NCBI GenBank assembly: GCA_025459175.1
Contig: JALORC010000060.1
Location: 1 to 42,530 of the forward strand
DNA length: 42,530 nt
Direction of reading: 5' to 3'
Source of the DNA: Planctomycetota bacterium
GTDB taxonomy: Bacteria > Planctomycetota > UBA1135 > UBA2386
A model generated the notes under the pieces. The model searched no databases. It was not told where the DNA came from and saw only the letters and a list, made by a program, of their open reading frames with translations. This document shows, piece after piece, positions 16,128-23,709 of the stretch. Position numbers and translations under genes: made by a program. The stretch's first letter is position 1, and every line of letters begins with the position of its first letter.

Positions 16128-17895
16128 GGGTCGCCTCCACGGCGGCAGTGACACGACGGAAGCCGCCGGCGAGGTAGTGCGCGCGATTGGCGTGGTGCCG
16201 GACCTTGCCGCTGCTGGTGCGCAGGATCGAGTCCGTGGTCAGCACGAGGTCGGCCAGCCGCACGCCGAAGCGCTCGACGACGCGCGCACGCGCCGTCGCG
16301 AGCACCCGTTCGGGCGCGAGCTCGGCCGTGCGGCCGCGCACCTCCTGCACCAGCACCAGGTCGGCGCCGGTCGCGGTCGCGACCGCGAACGCGGCGGCCC
16401 CACCGCGGCGGAACGACGGGTGCAGATCGGCGATGCAGTCCTCGAGTTCGTGCGGGTAGAGCTTGCGCCCGTTCAGCACGATCCGCGCATCGAGGCGACC
16501 GGTGACGAACAGCTCGCCGTCGCGCAGGAAGCCGAGATCGCCGGTGCGCAGCCAGCGCTCGCCGCTCGCGTCCCCGGCGAGCACGCCACCGAACCGCTGC
16601 GCGGTCGCGGCCGCGTCGTCGAAGTAGCCGGCGGCGATGCTCGGTCCGCTGGCCCAGACCTCGCCGACCTGCAGTTCGGGCAGCATCCCCTGCGAATGCG
16701 GCTCGACGATGCGGATCCGGTGTTCGCCGCGCGCACGGCCACAGGCGACCACCGCGGTCGCCGCGCTTTCGGCGGCGCCGAGTTCGTGCACGCGCCCGTC
16801 CTCGAGCGCATCGCGATCGATCGTCGCGCTGCGCACGCCGACACCGGCGTCCCCGCCGGTGAGCATCAGCGTCGCCTCGGCGAGCCCGTAGCACGGATAC
16901 AGCGCGCCAGCGCGCATTCCGTACGGCGCGAACTTCGCGACGAACGCGGCCATCGTCGCCGTTCGCACCGGCTCGGCACCGACGAACGCGAGCCGCCAAC
17001 CGCTCAGGTCGAGCCGCGGCGCCCGCTCGAGTTCGCGATCGGCAATCGTCTGCACGCAGTGCTGGAACGCGAAGTTCGGCCCGCCGCTGGTGACGTGGGT
17101 CGCTTCGCCGATCGCCTGCAGCCAGCGCAGCGGCCGCTGCAGGAACGTCGTCGGCGCCATCAGTCGGCACGGCCGGCCGAGGAACACCGGCTGCAGCACG
17201 TTGCCGATCAGGCCCATGTCGTGGTAGTGCGGCAGCCAGCCGACCACGGTGGTGCGTTCGTCGTGGCCGAACGCGGCGGCGATCACGCGCTGGTTGGCGA
17301 CGATGTTGGCGTGACTCACCATCACGCCCTTCGGGTCGCCGGTCGAGCCGGACGTGAACTGCACGAACGCCACCGAAGCACCGCCTGCGGCATCGGGCCG
17401 GGCCCGCGCCAGGTCGTCGACGGCGGCCATGTCGCCGAGCCAGTCGAGCGTGCGCACGCGAGCCAGCAACTCCGGGCCGGCCCCGAGCTGCACGAGGCGC
17501 TCGTGCACGACCGCATCGAGCAGCAGCCGCTCGGCACCTACCTTGTGCACGACGCGCACGAACGCGGCGAGCTCGGCGGCCTGCCGCGGCGGCCGCACCG
17601 GCACCGCCGGCCGCCCCGCCGCGAGGCAGCCGAGGAACGCGATGACGAACTCGAGCCCCGGCTCGTAGGCGAGCACCACCGGCCCGCTCGCGCCGCGATC
17701 GTGCACCAGCCAGCCGGCGACCGCCGCCGCCAGCCGATCGAGCTGCGCGAACGACAGCCGGCGCAGCGCCGCCGCCGCCGGTCCATGCAGGAACTCGAAC
17801 GCCTCGTGCTCGCCGCGCCGCTCGGCGTGCTCGCGCAGCGTGCGCACGATCGATTCGGCGGCCGGCACCGCACGGCGCGTGCTGGGAGCGCTCAT
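16120..17895 (-). CDS. Fatty-acyl-AMP ligase (FAAL), loads fatty acid on ACP
   Basis: A 591-residue ANL-superfamily adenylating enzyme. The ATP-binding loop is FTSGSTGDPKGVMVSHANI (180-198). LPHYHDMGLIGNVLQP (221-236) is a hallmark of the FAAL branch. CYGLAEATLM, RTGDLGFL, NGRKLYPHELE and SSGKVRHHANRAHY follow in order, the last containing the catalytic Lys. FAALs activate free fatty acids as acyl-adenylates and pass them to the phosphopantetheine of an ACP rather than to CoA, which fits the ACP gene two positions downstream. It starts with the ATG at 17893-17895, overlapping the hydrolase stop by four bases. I am sure of the family; chain length and final product are unknown. Confidence 0.92.
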   Translation of the reverse strand: MSAPSTRRAVPAAESIVRTLREHAERRGEHEAFEFLHGPAAAALRRLSFAQLDRLAAAVAGWLVHDRGASGPVVLAYEPGLEFVIAFLGCLAAGRPAVPVRPPRQAAELAAFVRVVHKVGAERLLLDAVVHERLVQLGAGPELLARVRTLDWLGDMAAVDDLARARPDAAGGASVAFVQFTSGSTGDPKGVMVSHANIVANQRVIAAAFGHDERTTVVGWLPHYHDMGLIGNVLQPVFLGRPCRLMAPTTFLQRPLRWLQAIGEATHVTSGGPNFAFQHCVQTIADRELERAPRLDLSGWRLAFVGAEPVRTATMAAFVAKFAPYGMRAGALYPCYGLAEATLMLTGGDAGVGVRSATIDRDALEDGRVHELGAAESAATAVVACGRARGEHRIRIVEPHSQGMLPELQVGEVWASGPSIAAGYFDDAAATAQRFGGVLAGDASGERWLRTGDLGFLRDGELFVTGRLDARIVLNGRKLYPHELEDCIADLHPSFRRGGAAAFAVATATGADLVLVQEVRGRTAELAPERVLATARARVVERFGVRLADLVLTTDSILRTSSGKVRHHANRAHYLAGGFRRVTAAVEATHD

Positions 17896-18737
17896 GCGGG
17901 CCTCGGGCTCGGCGCCGGTCGTTCGCTGCAGAACGCGACGATCGCCGCCTCGACGACGGCGGCGTGCGTGATCGGTGCGTTGTGGCTCGCCCCCGGCACC
18001 ACCTCGAGCCGCGCGCATGGCAGCGCAGCGGCGAGCAGTTCGCAGAGGCGTCGGAACGGCGCGCGTGTGCGTTCGCCGGCCAGCACCAGCACCGGCGCGT
18101 GGATGCCGCGGTAGTCGTCGGCGGCGACCGTCAGCGCCAGCGACGCCTTGCTGTGCGCGGCGAGGGCCAGCTCGACGTTCTGCTCGAGCCAGGTCCGCGT
18201 GCTCGCGGACAACCGGCACCATTCACCGTCACCGAGGATGTACTCGAACAGCGTCGCCGCGGCCGCGGCGAACTCGCGGCACTGCACCGCGAGGTGCGCC
18301 CGTTCGTAGGCGCTGGCCACTTCGGCGAACGCCGCCGGCAGCGGTCCGGCCAGCAAGCCCGGCAACATCGGTTCGGCAACGACGAGGCGCGCGATGCGTT
18401 CGGGATGGCGCCGCGCGAACTCGAGACACACCGCGCCACCGCTCGAATGGCCGATCAGCGACAGCGGCGCTGGCACGTCGGCGGTGATCCGTTCGAGCAG
18501 CGCGACGTCCTCGGCATAGGAGTAGGCGGTCGGCCCCGACGGCATCGGGCGCCATGGCGGCGTGTCGCCGTGGCCGAACAGATCCGGCGCCAGCACGCGA
18601 TGCGCGCCGAGCCGCTGGCTCAGTCCCTTCCAGTAGCTGCGGTTGGCGCCGGCCCCGTGCACGAGCACGACGGGGTCCCCACTGCCGGCATCGCTGTAGG
18701 TGGCCAGCACCGCCCCGAGTTGCACCTGCTGCTTCAT
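17892..18737 (-). CDS. Alpha/beta hydrolase, first gene of the lipid operon
   Basis: A 281-residue alpha/beta hydrolase. The oxyanion-hole strand is VVLVHGAGANRSYW (about 23-36), the nucleophile elbow is GHSSGG (Ser about 97), the acid is probably Asp or Glu in VLVLAGERT, and the catalytic His is in GASHNAP. A Pro/Trp-rich cap region (WRPMPSGPTAY) follows beta4. The ATG at 18735-18737 lacks a clear ribosome site. As the first gene it may release a fatty acid from a lipid for the ligase, or act on the final product; both ideas are inference. The closest broad class is esterases/lactonases that cannot be told apart by eye. Confidence 0.82.
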   Translation of the reverse strand: MKQQVQLGAVLATYSDAGSGDPVVLVHGAGANRSYWKGLSQRLGAHRVLAPDLFGHGDTPPWRPMPSGPTAYSYAEDVALLERITADVPAPLSLIGHSSGGAVCLEFARRHPERIARLVVAEPMLPGLLAGPLPAAFAEVASAYERAHLAVQCREFAAAAATLFEYILGDGEWCRLSASTRTWLEQNVELALAAHSKASLALTVAADDYRGIHAPVLVLAGERTRAPFRRLCELLAAALPCARLEVVPGASHNAPITHAAVVEAAIVAFCSERPAPSPRPA

Positions 18738-18873
18738 GCGCAGCCGCTGGCGTTGGGCGTGGAGGTGGGCATCGGCGGTGGCGCAGGCACGGCCTGCTCG
18801 AGAGCCTTCGCAAAGCCCGTTCCAGACCTCGGACGCGCATGGCGCCGGCGGGTAACCACTGCGCGGCGTCGAG

Positions 18874-18895
18874 GTGCCGACACTGACGTCGGCGC
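18874..18895. other. Inverted repeat upstream of the lipid operon
   Basis: GCCGAC (18876-18881) and GTCGGC (18888-18893) form a 6-bp stem with a six-base loop, extendable by a wobble and a G-C pair. It lies about 140 bases upstream of the first operon gene. It may be an operator-like palindrome or chance in GC-rich sequence. The rest of 18738-18965 holds no credible gene. Confidence 0.25.
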
Positions 18896-18968
18896 GGCCG
18901 CAACGCGCCGTCGGAACACCGTCGCCGACCCGAGGCGGCGACTCCACTCGCTCAGCCCGAGATGCCGC

Positions 18969-19154
18969 TCAACGCGTTCGACGCCGCGAAACCGTTCGGA
19001 ACGCGTCCCGATCGGCGAACGACGCCTCCTGGTCGGCGGCGAGGCGCAGCAAGGCCTCGTTCACCAAGGCCGACGGTTGCAGCGTGTCCTCATTCCTGAG
19101 TCGAGATCTCGCCGCCTCACCTTCACGCCAACCGCGGCGGACGCGCCTCCTCAC
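18969..19154 (-). pseudogene. ECF sigma-factor fragment (region 2 relic)
   Basis: A minus-strand stretch encoding about 45 recognisable residues: SRLRNEDTLQPSALVNEALL, RLAADQ and FADRDAFRTV. In planctomycete ECF sigma factors (TIGR02999-like), region 2 starts with a near-identical run, usually TLQPTALVHEAYLRL followed by W.NRAHFF..AA. The match stops at RTV, after which the frame reaches a stop, and nothing resembling the rest of region 2 or region 4 is found in any frame of the surrounding 385 bases. The upstream end runs into the 3' end of the GIDE-LemA gene. I read this as a degraded sigma-factor gene, not a small functional protein. Confidence 0.6.
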
Positions 19155-20346
19155 ACTGGGCCGCGAACAGTGCCGCCGGCTTGCAGCCGCTGACGCTCGC
19201 CACGAAGGACGACGGGAACTGTGCGAGCCGGGTGTTCCACTCGCTGACGACGTCGTTGTACATCGAGCGTGCGTGCGCGATCTTCTCCTCGACTGCCCAC
19301 AGGCGGTCGTGCAGGTCGCGGTACAGCGCGTCGCTCTTCAGGTCCGGATGGCGCTCGTGCAGCAGCAGCAGCGAACGGGTCGCCGCCACCGCCGCGACCT
19401 CGCCGCGCACCCTGCTGTCGACGTCACCGCCGCTGCGGATCGCGGTCAGCTTCGCCAGCAGCTCCTGTTCGTGCGCCGCGTAGCCCTTCACGACCTCGAT
19501 CAGGTTGGGCACCAGCGTCGAGCGCTGCGCCAGCTCGATGGCGATCTGCTGCTGCGTCGCACGCACCTGCTGGCGCAGGCGCACGAGCCGGTTGTGTGTC
19601 AGCAGCCACCATTGCGGCACCAGCACGAGCAGGCCGATCGCGGCGGCGGGCAGCCAGCCCGGCAGGTCCTGCGCCCCGGTCAACAGGGCGCTGCCGACGG
19701 TGAGGCCGGCAAACGGGAAGAACATGGCGAAGAACAGCAGCCAGTTCTCGCTGCGCGCAGAGCTCTTCACGCGCTGTTCGCGCAGCTGGCGCGTCACCAG
19801 CAGCGGCACCTCGGCGAGCGGGCCGAACGTGCCGTCGTCGCGCTTGACGCCGAGCACGCTGACCTCGGTGCCGGGCTCGAGCACCTGCGCCGAGTGGCGC
19901 ACGTCGCTCCATTCGTGGTCGTAGCCCGTGCTGCGCATCGCCTCGTTGCGGCCGGCGGGCAGGTCGACGACGATGCGCTGGCCGTCGTCCAGTACGAACG
20001 CCACCGCTTCGCTCTCGCTCTGTTCGGTGCGCCATTCGGTGCGCGTGCGCGTCTTGCCGTCGCTGTCCTTCTCCGTGATCGTGTGCTTGCGCTCGCGCCG
20101 GTAGGTGAAGGCGGCGCAGTCGATGCCGAACCACGGGCAGCGCAGCAGGCTCCCGTACGGGTGCACGACGCCGCGCAGCCACGCATCGTCGTGCGCACTC
20201 AACGAACGGATCGGCAAGCCCGGAGCGCGCGCCAGCACGAACGTCTTGTGGTCTTGGCGGCGCGCTGCGGTCGCCATCGCCCAGCCGAGCAGGGCGCCGC
20301 CGCCGAACACCAGCGTCCCGACCACCTCCGTCGACAGCGCGAGCAT
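19123..20346 (-). CDS. GIDE-domain / LemA-domain membrane protein
   Basis: A 407-residue protein joining two families. After an N-terminal membrane segment (VVGTLVFGGGALLGWAMA), residues about 35-190 resemble the GIDE domain of prokaryotic MULAN/GIDE-like proteins: IRSLSAHDDAWLRG, then CAAFTYRRERKHTI, a charged linker, and AVAFVLDDGQRIVVDLP. Two hydrophobic helices (about 196-215 and 224-245) precede a LemA-like helical domain: NRLVRLRQQV, TLVPNLIEVVKGYAAHEQ and YNDVVSEWNTRLAQFPSSF. ATG 20346 is chosen because the in-frame GTG at 20433 would add a basic, non-membrane leader that overlaps sequence found repeated elsewhere. GIDE proteins are thought to be membrane-stress or protein-quality factors; the function here is unknown. 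Confidence 0.82.
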   Translation of the reverse strand: MLALSTEVVGTLVFGGGALLGWAMATAARRQDHKTFVLARAPGLPIRSLSAHDDAWLRGVVHPYGSLLRCPWFGIDCAAFTYRRERKHTITEKDSDGKTRTRTEWRTEQSESEAVAFVLDDGQRIVVDLPAGRNEAMRSTGYDHEWSDVRHSAQVLEPGTEVSVLGVKRDDGTFGPLAEVPLLVTRQLREQRVKSSARSENWLLFFAMFFPFAGLTVGSALLTGAQDLPGWLPAAAIGLLVLVPQWWLLTHNRLVRLRQQVRATQQQIAIELAQRSTLVPNLIEVVKGYAAHEQELLAKLTAIRSGGDVDSRVRGEVAAVAATRSLLLLHERHPDLKSDALYRDLHDRLWAVEEKIAHARSMYNDVVSEWNTRLAQFPSSFVASVSGCKPAALFAAQCEEARPPRLA

Positions 20347-20548
20347 CGCGGCATCGGAGCGTGCGGCGACGGGGTCGGCAACGTCGCAGCGCCGTCGACG
20401 CCTCGGCAGCGGCTTCGCGTCCTGCGGGCCCACCGCTTCCCCGCCGCGACCTCCCCGAGGTCACGGCACCTCGATCGCCGTCACGCTACGGCGGCATTCG
20501 GCCGAATGTGCGGTTACGCTCACCGGCGCGCTGACTAACCCCCGCGCC

Positions 20549-21535
20549 ATGACCAAACTGACCCCGCCCCTGTTGCTCGCCCTGCTTGCCCCGCTGACCG
20601 CCCAGCAACGGACCGCCCATCCCCAGGAGTCGTTCGGCATCGGGTTCGGCAACACCGGTCCGCTGGGCTTTGCCGGCGGCATCGGCGCCGAGTCGCGCAC
20701 GCAGTTCCTCGTGCCGCGCCAGGAACTACCGGCCGCGCCGGCCCAGCTGATCGGCATCGAAGTCGTGGCGCTGTTGGCCGGCACCCTCAACTACCAGTCG
20801 CTCGGCATCACCTGCGCCGCGGCCGACCGCACGCAACTGGACCCGGTGTTCGCGACCAACCTCGGGGCCCAGCCGACCGTCGTGCTGCCGCCGATCCCGC
20901 GCTCGTTCACGTACGTCGACCAGGTCTGGACCACGATCCCGTTCACGCAGCCCTACCAGCACGACGGCCACAGCGATCTCGTCATCGATGTGCGCAAGAT
21001 CGTGTCGCCGTTCGGCTCGTCGGTGTTCGTCGGGCACCGCATCGGCAGCGCTCCCGAGCGCGCCGATCGACCGCGCGCGGCCGTCACCGCGGGCGACTTC
21101 GGCTCCGGTTCCGCGACCGCCGCCACCGCGGTGTCCACCAGTCAACCACCGCTCAGCATCCGGCTGGTCTGGCAGCAGACGCCGACGCTGCGCCACCGCA
21201 GCGAGGCCAGCGCCTCTGGCAACCAGTTCGCGCTCGGCGGCCAGGTGGAACTGACGGTGCAGGGCACGCCGGGCCACTTCTTCGTGCTGCTCGCCGGCCT
21301 CGGTTGGGCCCCGGGCCAACCGCTGCCCGGTGTGCTCGGCGAGTTGCGGCTCGACGCCGGCTACACGTTCCGCGTCGGCACGATCGGCGCCACGAGCCTC
21401 GGTTCGCACCTGGTCGCGATCCCGAACCAGCCGAGTCTGATCGGCCTGTTCGTGACCTACCAGGCCGCCACCATCGATCCGGCCACCGCGAGCATCACGC
21501 TGACCAACGGCACCGACCACTTCCTGAACCCGTAG
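20549..21535 (+). CDS. Secreted beta-rich protein, duplicated paralogue A
   Basis: A 328-residue protein. The signal peptide is MTKLTPPLLLALLAPLTAQ. The mature N-terminal domain (about 20-235) starts QRTAHPQESFGIGFGN and contains LIGIEVVALLAG, YQHDGHSDLVIDVR and FGSGSATAATAV. The last ~95 residues (from VELTVQGTPGHFFVLLAG to NGTDHFLNP) are the shared C-terminal module. ATG 20549 is the start that gives the signal peptide and sits at the same place as in copy B. No ribosome site is visible, but a block conserved in copy B (20506-20524) lies just upstream. It is followed after 84 bases by the helical-repeat gene. Function unknown; an extracellular or surface protein is likely. Confidence 0.88.
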   Translation: MTKLTPPLLLALLAPLTAQQRTAHPQESFGIGFGNTGPLGFAGGIGAESRTQFLVPRQELPAAPAQLIGIEVVALLAGTLNYQSLGITCAAADRTQLDPVFATNLGAQPTVVLPPIPRSFTYVDQVWTTIPFTQPYQHDGHSDLVIDVRKIVSPFGSSVFVGHRIGSAPERADRPRAAVTAGDFGSGSATAATAVSTSQPPLSIRLVWQQTPTLRHRSEASASGNQFALGGQVELTVQGTPGHFFVLLAGLGWAPGQPLPGVLGELRLDAGYTFRVGTIGATSLGSHLVAIPNQPSLIGLFVTYQAATIDPATASITLTNGTDHFLNP

Positions 21536-21619
21536 TCCCGTTCACGCCGGCGGTGACGAACTGCTGGAGCGGATCGAGCGTCGGGACTCGCTTCGCTACG
21601 ATGTCCGGGCGAGACGACC

Positions 21620-22486
21620 ATGCGCCCATCTGCCGCCCTGATGCTGTCGTTCGCTCTCGGCGCCGGCGCCGCGAGCACCGGTTGGTTGGTTGCCCAGCTG
21701 GACCGCGGCGCGATGCCGCCGGCCGTGGCTGGCGCCGATGCACCGCGCGACCATCCCGCCGTCGAGACCGGATCTCCGGCACCGCCGCGGCCCGCCGCGA
21801 CCGAGGGCCTGGGCAACATCGCGCGGCGACTCGAAGCGCTGGAAGGTAAGATCGACGCGCTGACGGCAGCGGTGCGGTCGAGTGGCGAACGGGTGCCGAT
21901 CGAGGCCGCGACCATCGACGAGAACGCGCTGACCACGGCCCTCGTGCGGGCCGAGACGCGACGCGAGCAGCAGCGGATCGAGGCGATGAGCGATGGCGAG
22001 CTCCTCGACGAAGCGAGGCGACTCACTCAGAAGGGAGGTGCGCCAGCCACCGCGGTAGGACTGCTCGAGCAGCTGCTGGCGCGAACTCTGGAACCCGCAC
22101 AACGGGTCGAGGCGATGACGGAGCTCGGCATGGCGCAGCGCGAACGCGACCCGGCCCGGTCGATCGCGACGCTGCAGTCGGCGATCGAGCTGGCCGGCGC
22201 CGACAGTCCGGCCGGGGCGTGGGCTTCGTTCCAGTTGATCTGGAGCGCGCAGCGACAGGGAGATCACGCTTTGGCGCTCGGGGCGGCCGAGATGGCCCTG
22301 CGCAATCCTGGCCTCAACGCCAAGCTGCGGCTGAACGCCCGCTGGGCGCTCGCATCGGCCGCGATCGAGGTCGGCGACCTGAACCGCGCGCGCAGCGAAC
22401 TGCAGTGCCTGCGCGACACGGGCGGCAGCGATCCGGAACTCACCAAGCTCACCGCCGATCTGGAACGCCGTCTCGGCGGCCGCTGA
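21620..22486 (+). CDS. Membrane-anchored helical-repeat protein, paralogue A
   Basis: A 288-residue protein. An N-terminal hydrophobic segment (ALMLSFALGAGAASTGWLVA) may be an anchor or signal. A Pro/Ala-rich linker follows, then a short coiled coil (NIARRLEALEGKIDALTAAV, about 67-86), then about 180 residues of Ala/Leu-rich helices resembling TPR/Sel1-type repeats: ATAVGLLEQLLAR, QRVEAMTELGMAQ, GAWASFQLIW, ALGAAEMALRNPG and RWALASAAIEVGDLNRARSE. It probably binds a protein partner at the cell envelope. It has been duplicated together with the secreted gene before it, which suggests the two products work as a pair. A TACGAT box lies 17 bases before the ATG. Confidence 0.82.
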   Translation: MRPSAALMLSFALGAGAASTGWLVAQLDRGAMPPAVAGADAPRDHPAVETGSPAPPRPAATEGLGNIARRLEALEGKIDALTAAVRSSGERVPIEAATIDENALTTALVRAETRREQQRIEAMSDGELLDEARRLTQKGGAPATAVGLLEQLLARTLEPAQRVEAMTELGMAQRERDPARSIATLQSAIELAGADSPAGAWASFQLIWSAQRQGDHALALGAAEMALRNPGLNAKLRLNARWALASAAIEVGDLNRARSELQCLRDTGGSDPELTKLTADLERRLGGR

Positions 22487-22487
22487 T

Positions 22488-22515
22488 AGGCGGGGAGAAG
22501 GTCAGGAGACCGCCT
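22488..22515 (+). terminator. Possible terminator after copy A
   Basis: AGGCGG (22488-22493) pairs with CCGCCT (22510-22515) over a 16-base loop, one base past the stop of the helical-repeat gene. It is absent at the matching position after copy B. The stem is short and there is no U-tract, so this is a weak call. Confidence 0.3.
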
Positions 22516-22638
22516 CTCAGCGTGCCCCTGGTGGCCGCCGGCGCACCGTCGCGCCTGGCACTGCCCGTCGGGACGCGTCCGCGGCGCCTGGAGATATGTG
22601 CGGTTACGCTCACCAACTCCTCGACTAGCTGCCGCGCC

Positions 22639-23625
22639 ATGAACCATCTGTGCCTGCCTCTGCTGTTCGTTCTCCTCGCGTCGGCCACCGCCCAGCAACG
22701 CACTTCCCATCCCCAGGAATCGTTCGGCATCGGGTTCGGCAACACCGATCCGCTGGGCTTTGTCGGCGGCATCGGCGCCGAGTCGCGCACGCAGTTCCTC
22801 GTGCCGCGCCAGGAACTGCCGGCCGCGCCGGCGCAGCTGATCGGCATCGAAGTCGTGGCACTGTTGGCCGGCACCCTCAACTACCAGTCACTCGGCATCA
22901 CCTGCGCCGCGGCCGACCGCACGCAGCTGGACCCGGTGTTCGCGACCAACCTCGGGGCCCAGCCGACCGTCGTGCTGCCGCCGATCCCACGCTCGTTCAC
23001 GTTCGTCGACCAAGTCTGGACCACGATCCCGTTCGCGCAGCCTTACCTGCACGACGGCCACAGCGATCTCGTCATCGATGTGCGCAAGATCGTGTCGCCG
23101 TTCGGCTCGTCGGTGCTCGTCGGGCACCGCATCGGCAGCGCTCCCGAGCGGGCCGATCGACCGCGCGCGGCCGTCACCGCGGGGGACTTCGGCTCCGGTT
23201 CCGCGAACGCCGCCACCGCGGTGTCCACCAGCCAACGACCGCTCAGCATCCGGCTGGTCTGGCAGCAGACGCCGACGCTGCGCCACCGCAGCGAAGTCGG
23301 CGCCACCGGCAACCAGTTCGCGCTCGGCGGCCAGGTGGAACTGACGGTGCAGGGCACGCCGGGGCACTTCTTCGTGTTGCTCGCCGGCCTCGGTTGGGCT
23401 CCGGGCCAACCGCTGCCGGGAGTGCTCGGCGAGCTGCGGCTCGACGCCGGCTACACGTTCCGTGTCGGCATGCTCGGCGCCACGAGCCTCGGTTCGCACC
23501 TGGTCGCGATCCCGAACCAGCCGAGCCTGATCGGCCTGTTCGTGACCTACCAGGCCGCCACCATCGATCCGGCCACTGCGAGCATCACGCTGACCAACGG
23601 TACCGACCACTTCCTGAACCCGTAG
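22639..23625 (+). CDS. Secreted beta-rich protein, duplicated paralogue B
   Basis: A 328-residue protein, near-identical to the one at 20549 over the mature part. Differences seen include Gly-to-Asp and Ala-to-Val near residues 37-42, Tyr-to-Phe in SFTFVDQVW, FAQPYLHDG instead of FTQPYQHDG, and MLGATSL instead of TIGATSL. The signal peptide (MNHLCLPLLFVLLASATAQ) is clearly different from the other copy although equal in length. It ends in the shared C-terminal module with NGTDHFLNP. The position of start, stop and downstream neighbour is the same as in copy A. Function unknown. Confidence 0.88.
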   Translation: MNHLCLPLLFVLLASATAQQRTSHPQESFGIGFGNTDPLGFVGGIGAESRTQFLVPRQELPAAPAQLIGIEVVALLAGTLNYQSLGITCAAADRTQLDPVFATNLGAQPTVVLPPIPRSFTFVDQVWTTIPFAQPYLHDGHSDLVIDVRKIVSPFGSSVLVGHRIGSAPERADRPRAAVTAGDFGSGSANAATAVSTSQRPLSIRLVWQQTPTLRHRSEVGATGNQFALGGQVELTVQGTPGHFFVLLAGLGWAPGQPLPGVLGELRLDAGYTFRVGMLGATSLGSHLVAIPNQPSLIGLFVTYQAATIDPATASITLTNGTDHFLNP

Positions 23626-23709
23626 TCGCGTTCACGCCGACGGTGACGAACTGCTGGAGCGGATCGAGCGTCGGGGCTCGCTTCGCTACGATGGTCGGGC
23701 GAGACGACC

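Larger units (their letters stand above)
20506..22486 (+). repeat. Tandem duplication, copy A
   Basis: The first of two direct copies of a two-gene unit (secreted protein plus anchored helical protein). Every matching landmark in copy B lies exactly 2,090 bases further on: the block at 20506-20524, both start codons, both stop codons and the spacer between the genes. The copies diverge on either side of the unit. The order of genes and the absence of length changes point to a fairly recent duplication. Confidence 0.9.

Noticed and set aside
16120..17895. Acyl-CoA ligase instead of FAAL
   Set aside because: The LPHYHDMGLIG motif and the adjacent stand-alone ACP favour the FAAL branch, though an assay would be decisive.
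10987..18737. Polyketide or ladderane-type synthesis cluster
   Set aside because: There is no ketosynthase, ketoreductase or radical SAM gene; the genes fit modification of a ready-made fatty acid.
18969..19154. A real 61-residue protein
   Set aside because: The recognisable part is the middle of a sigma-factor region 2 with no ribosome site and no function on its own; a relic is more likely.
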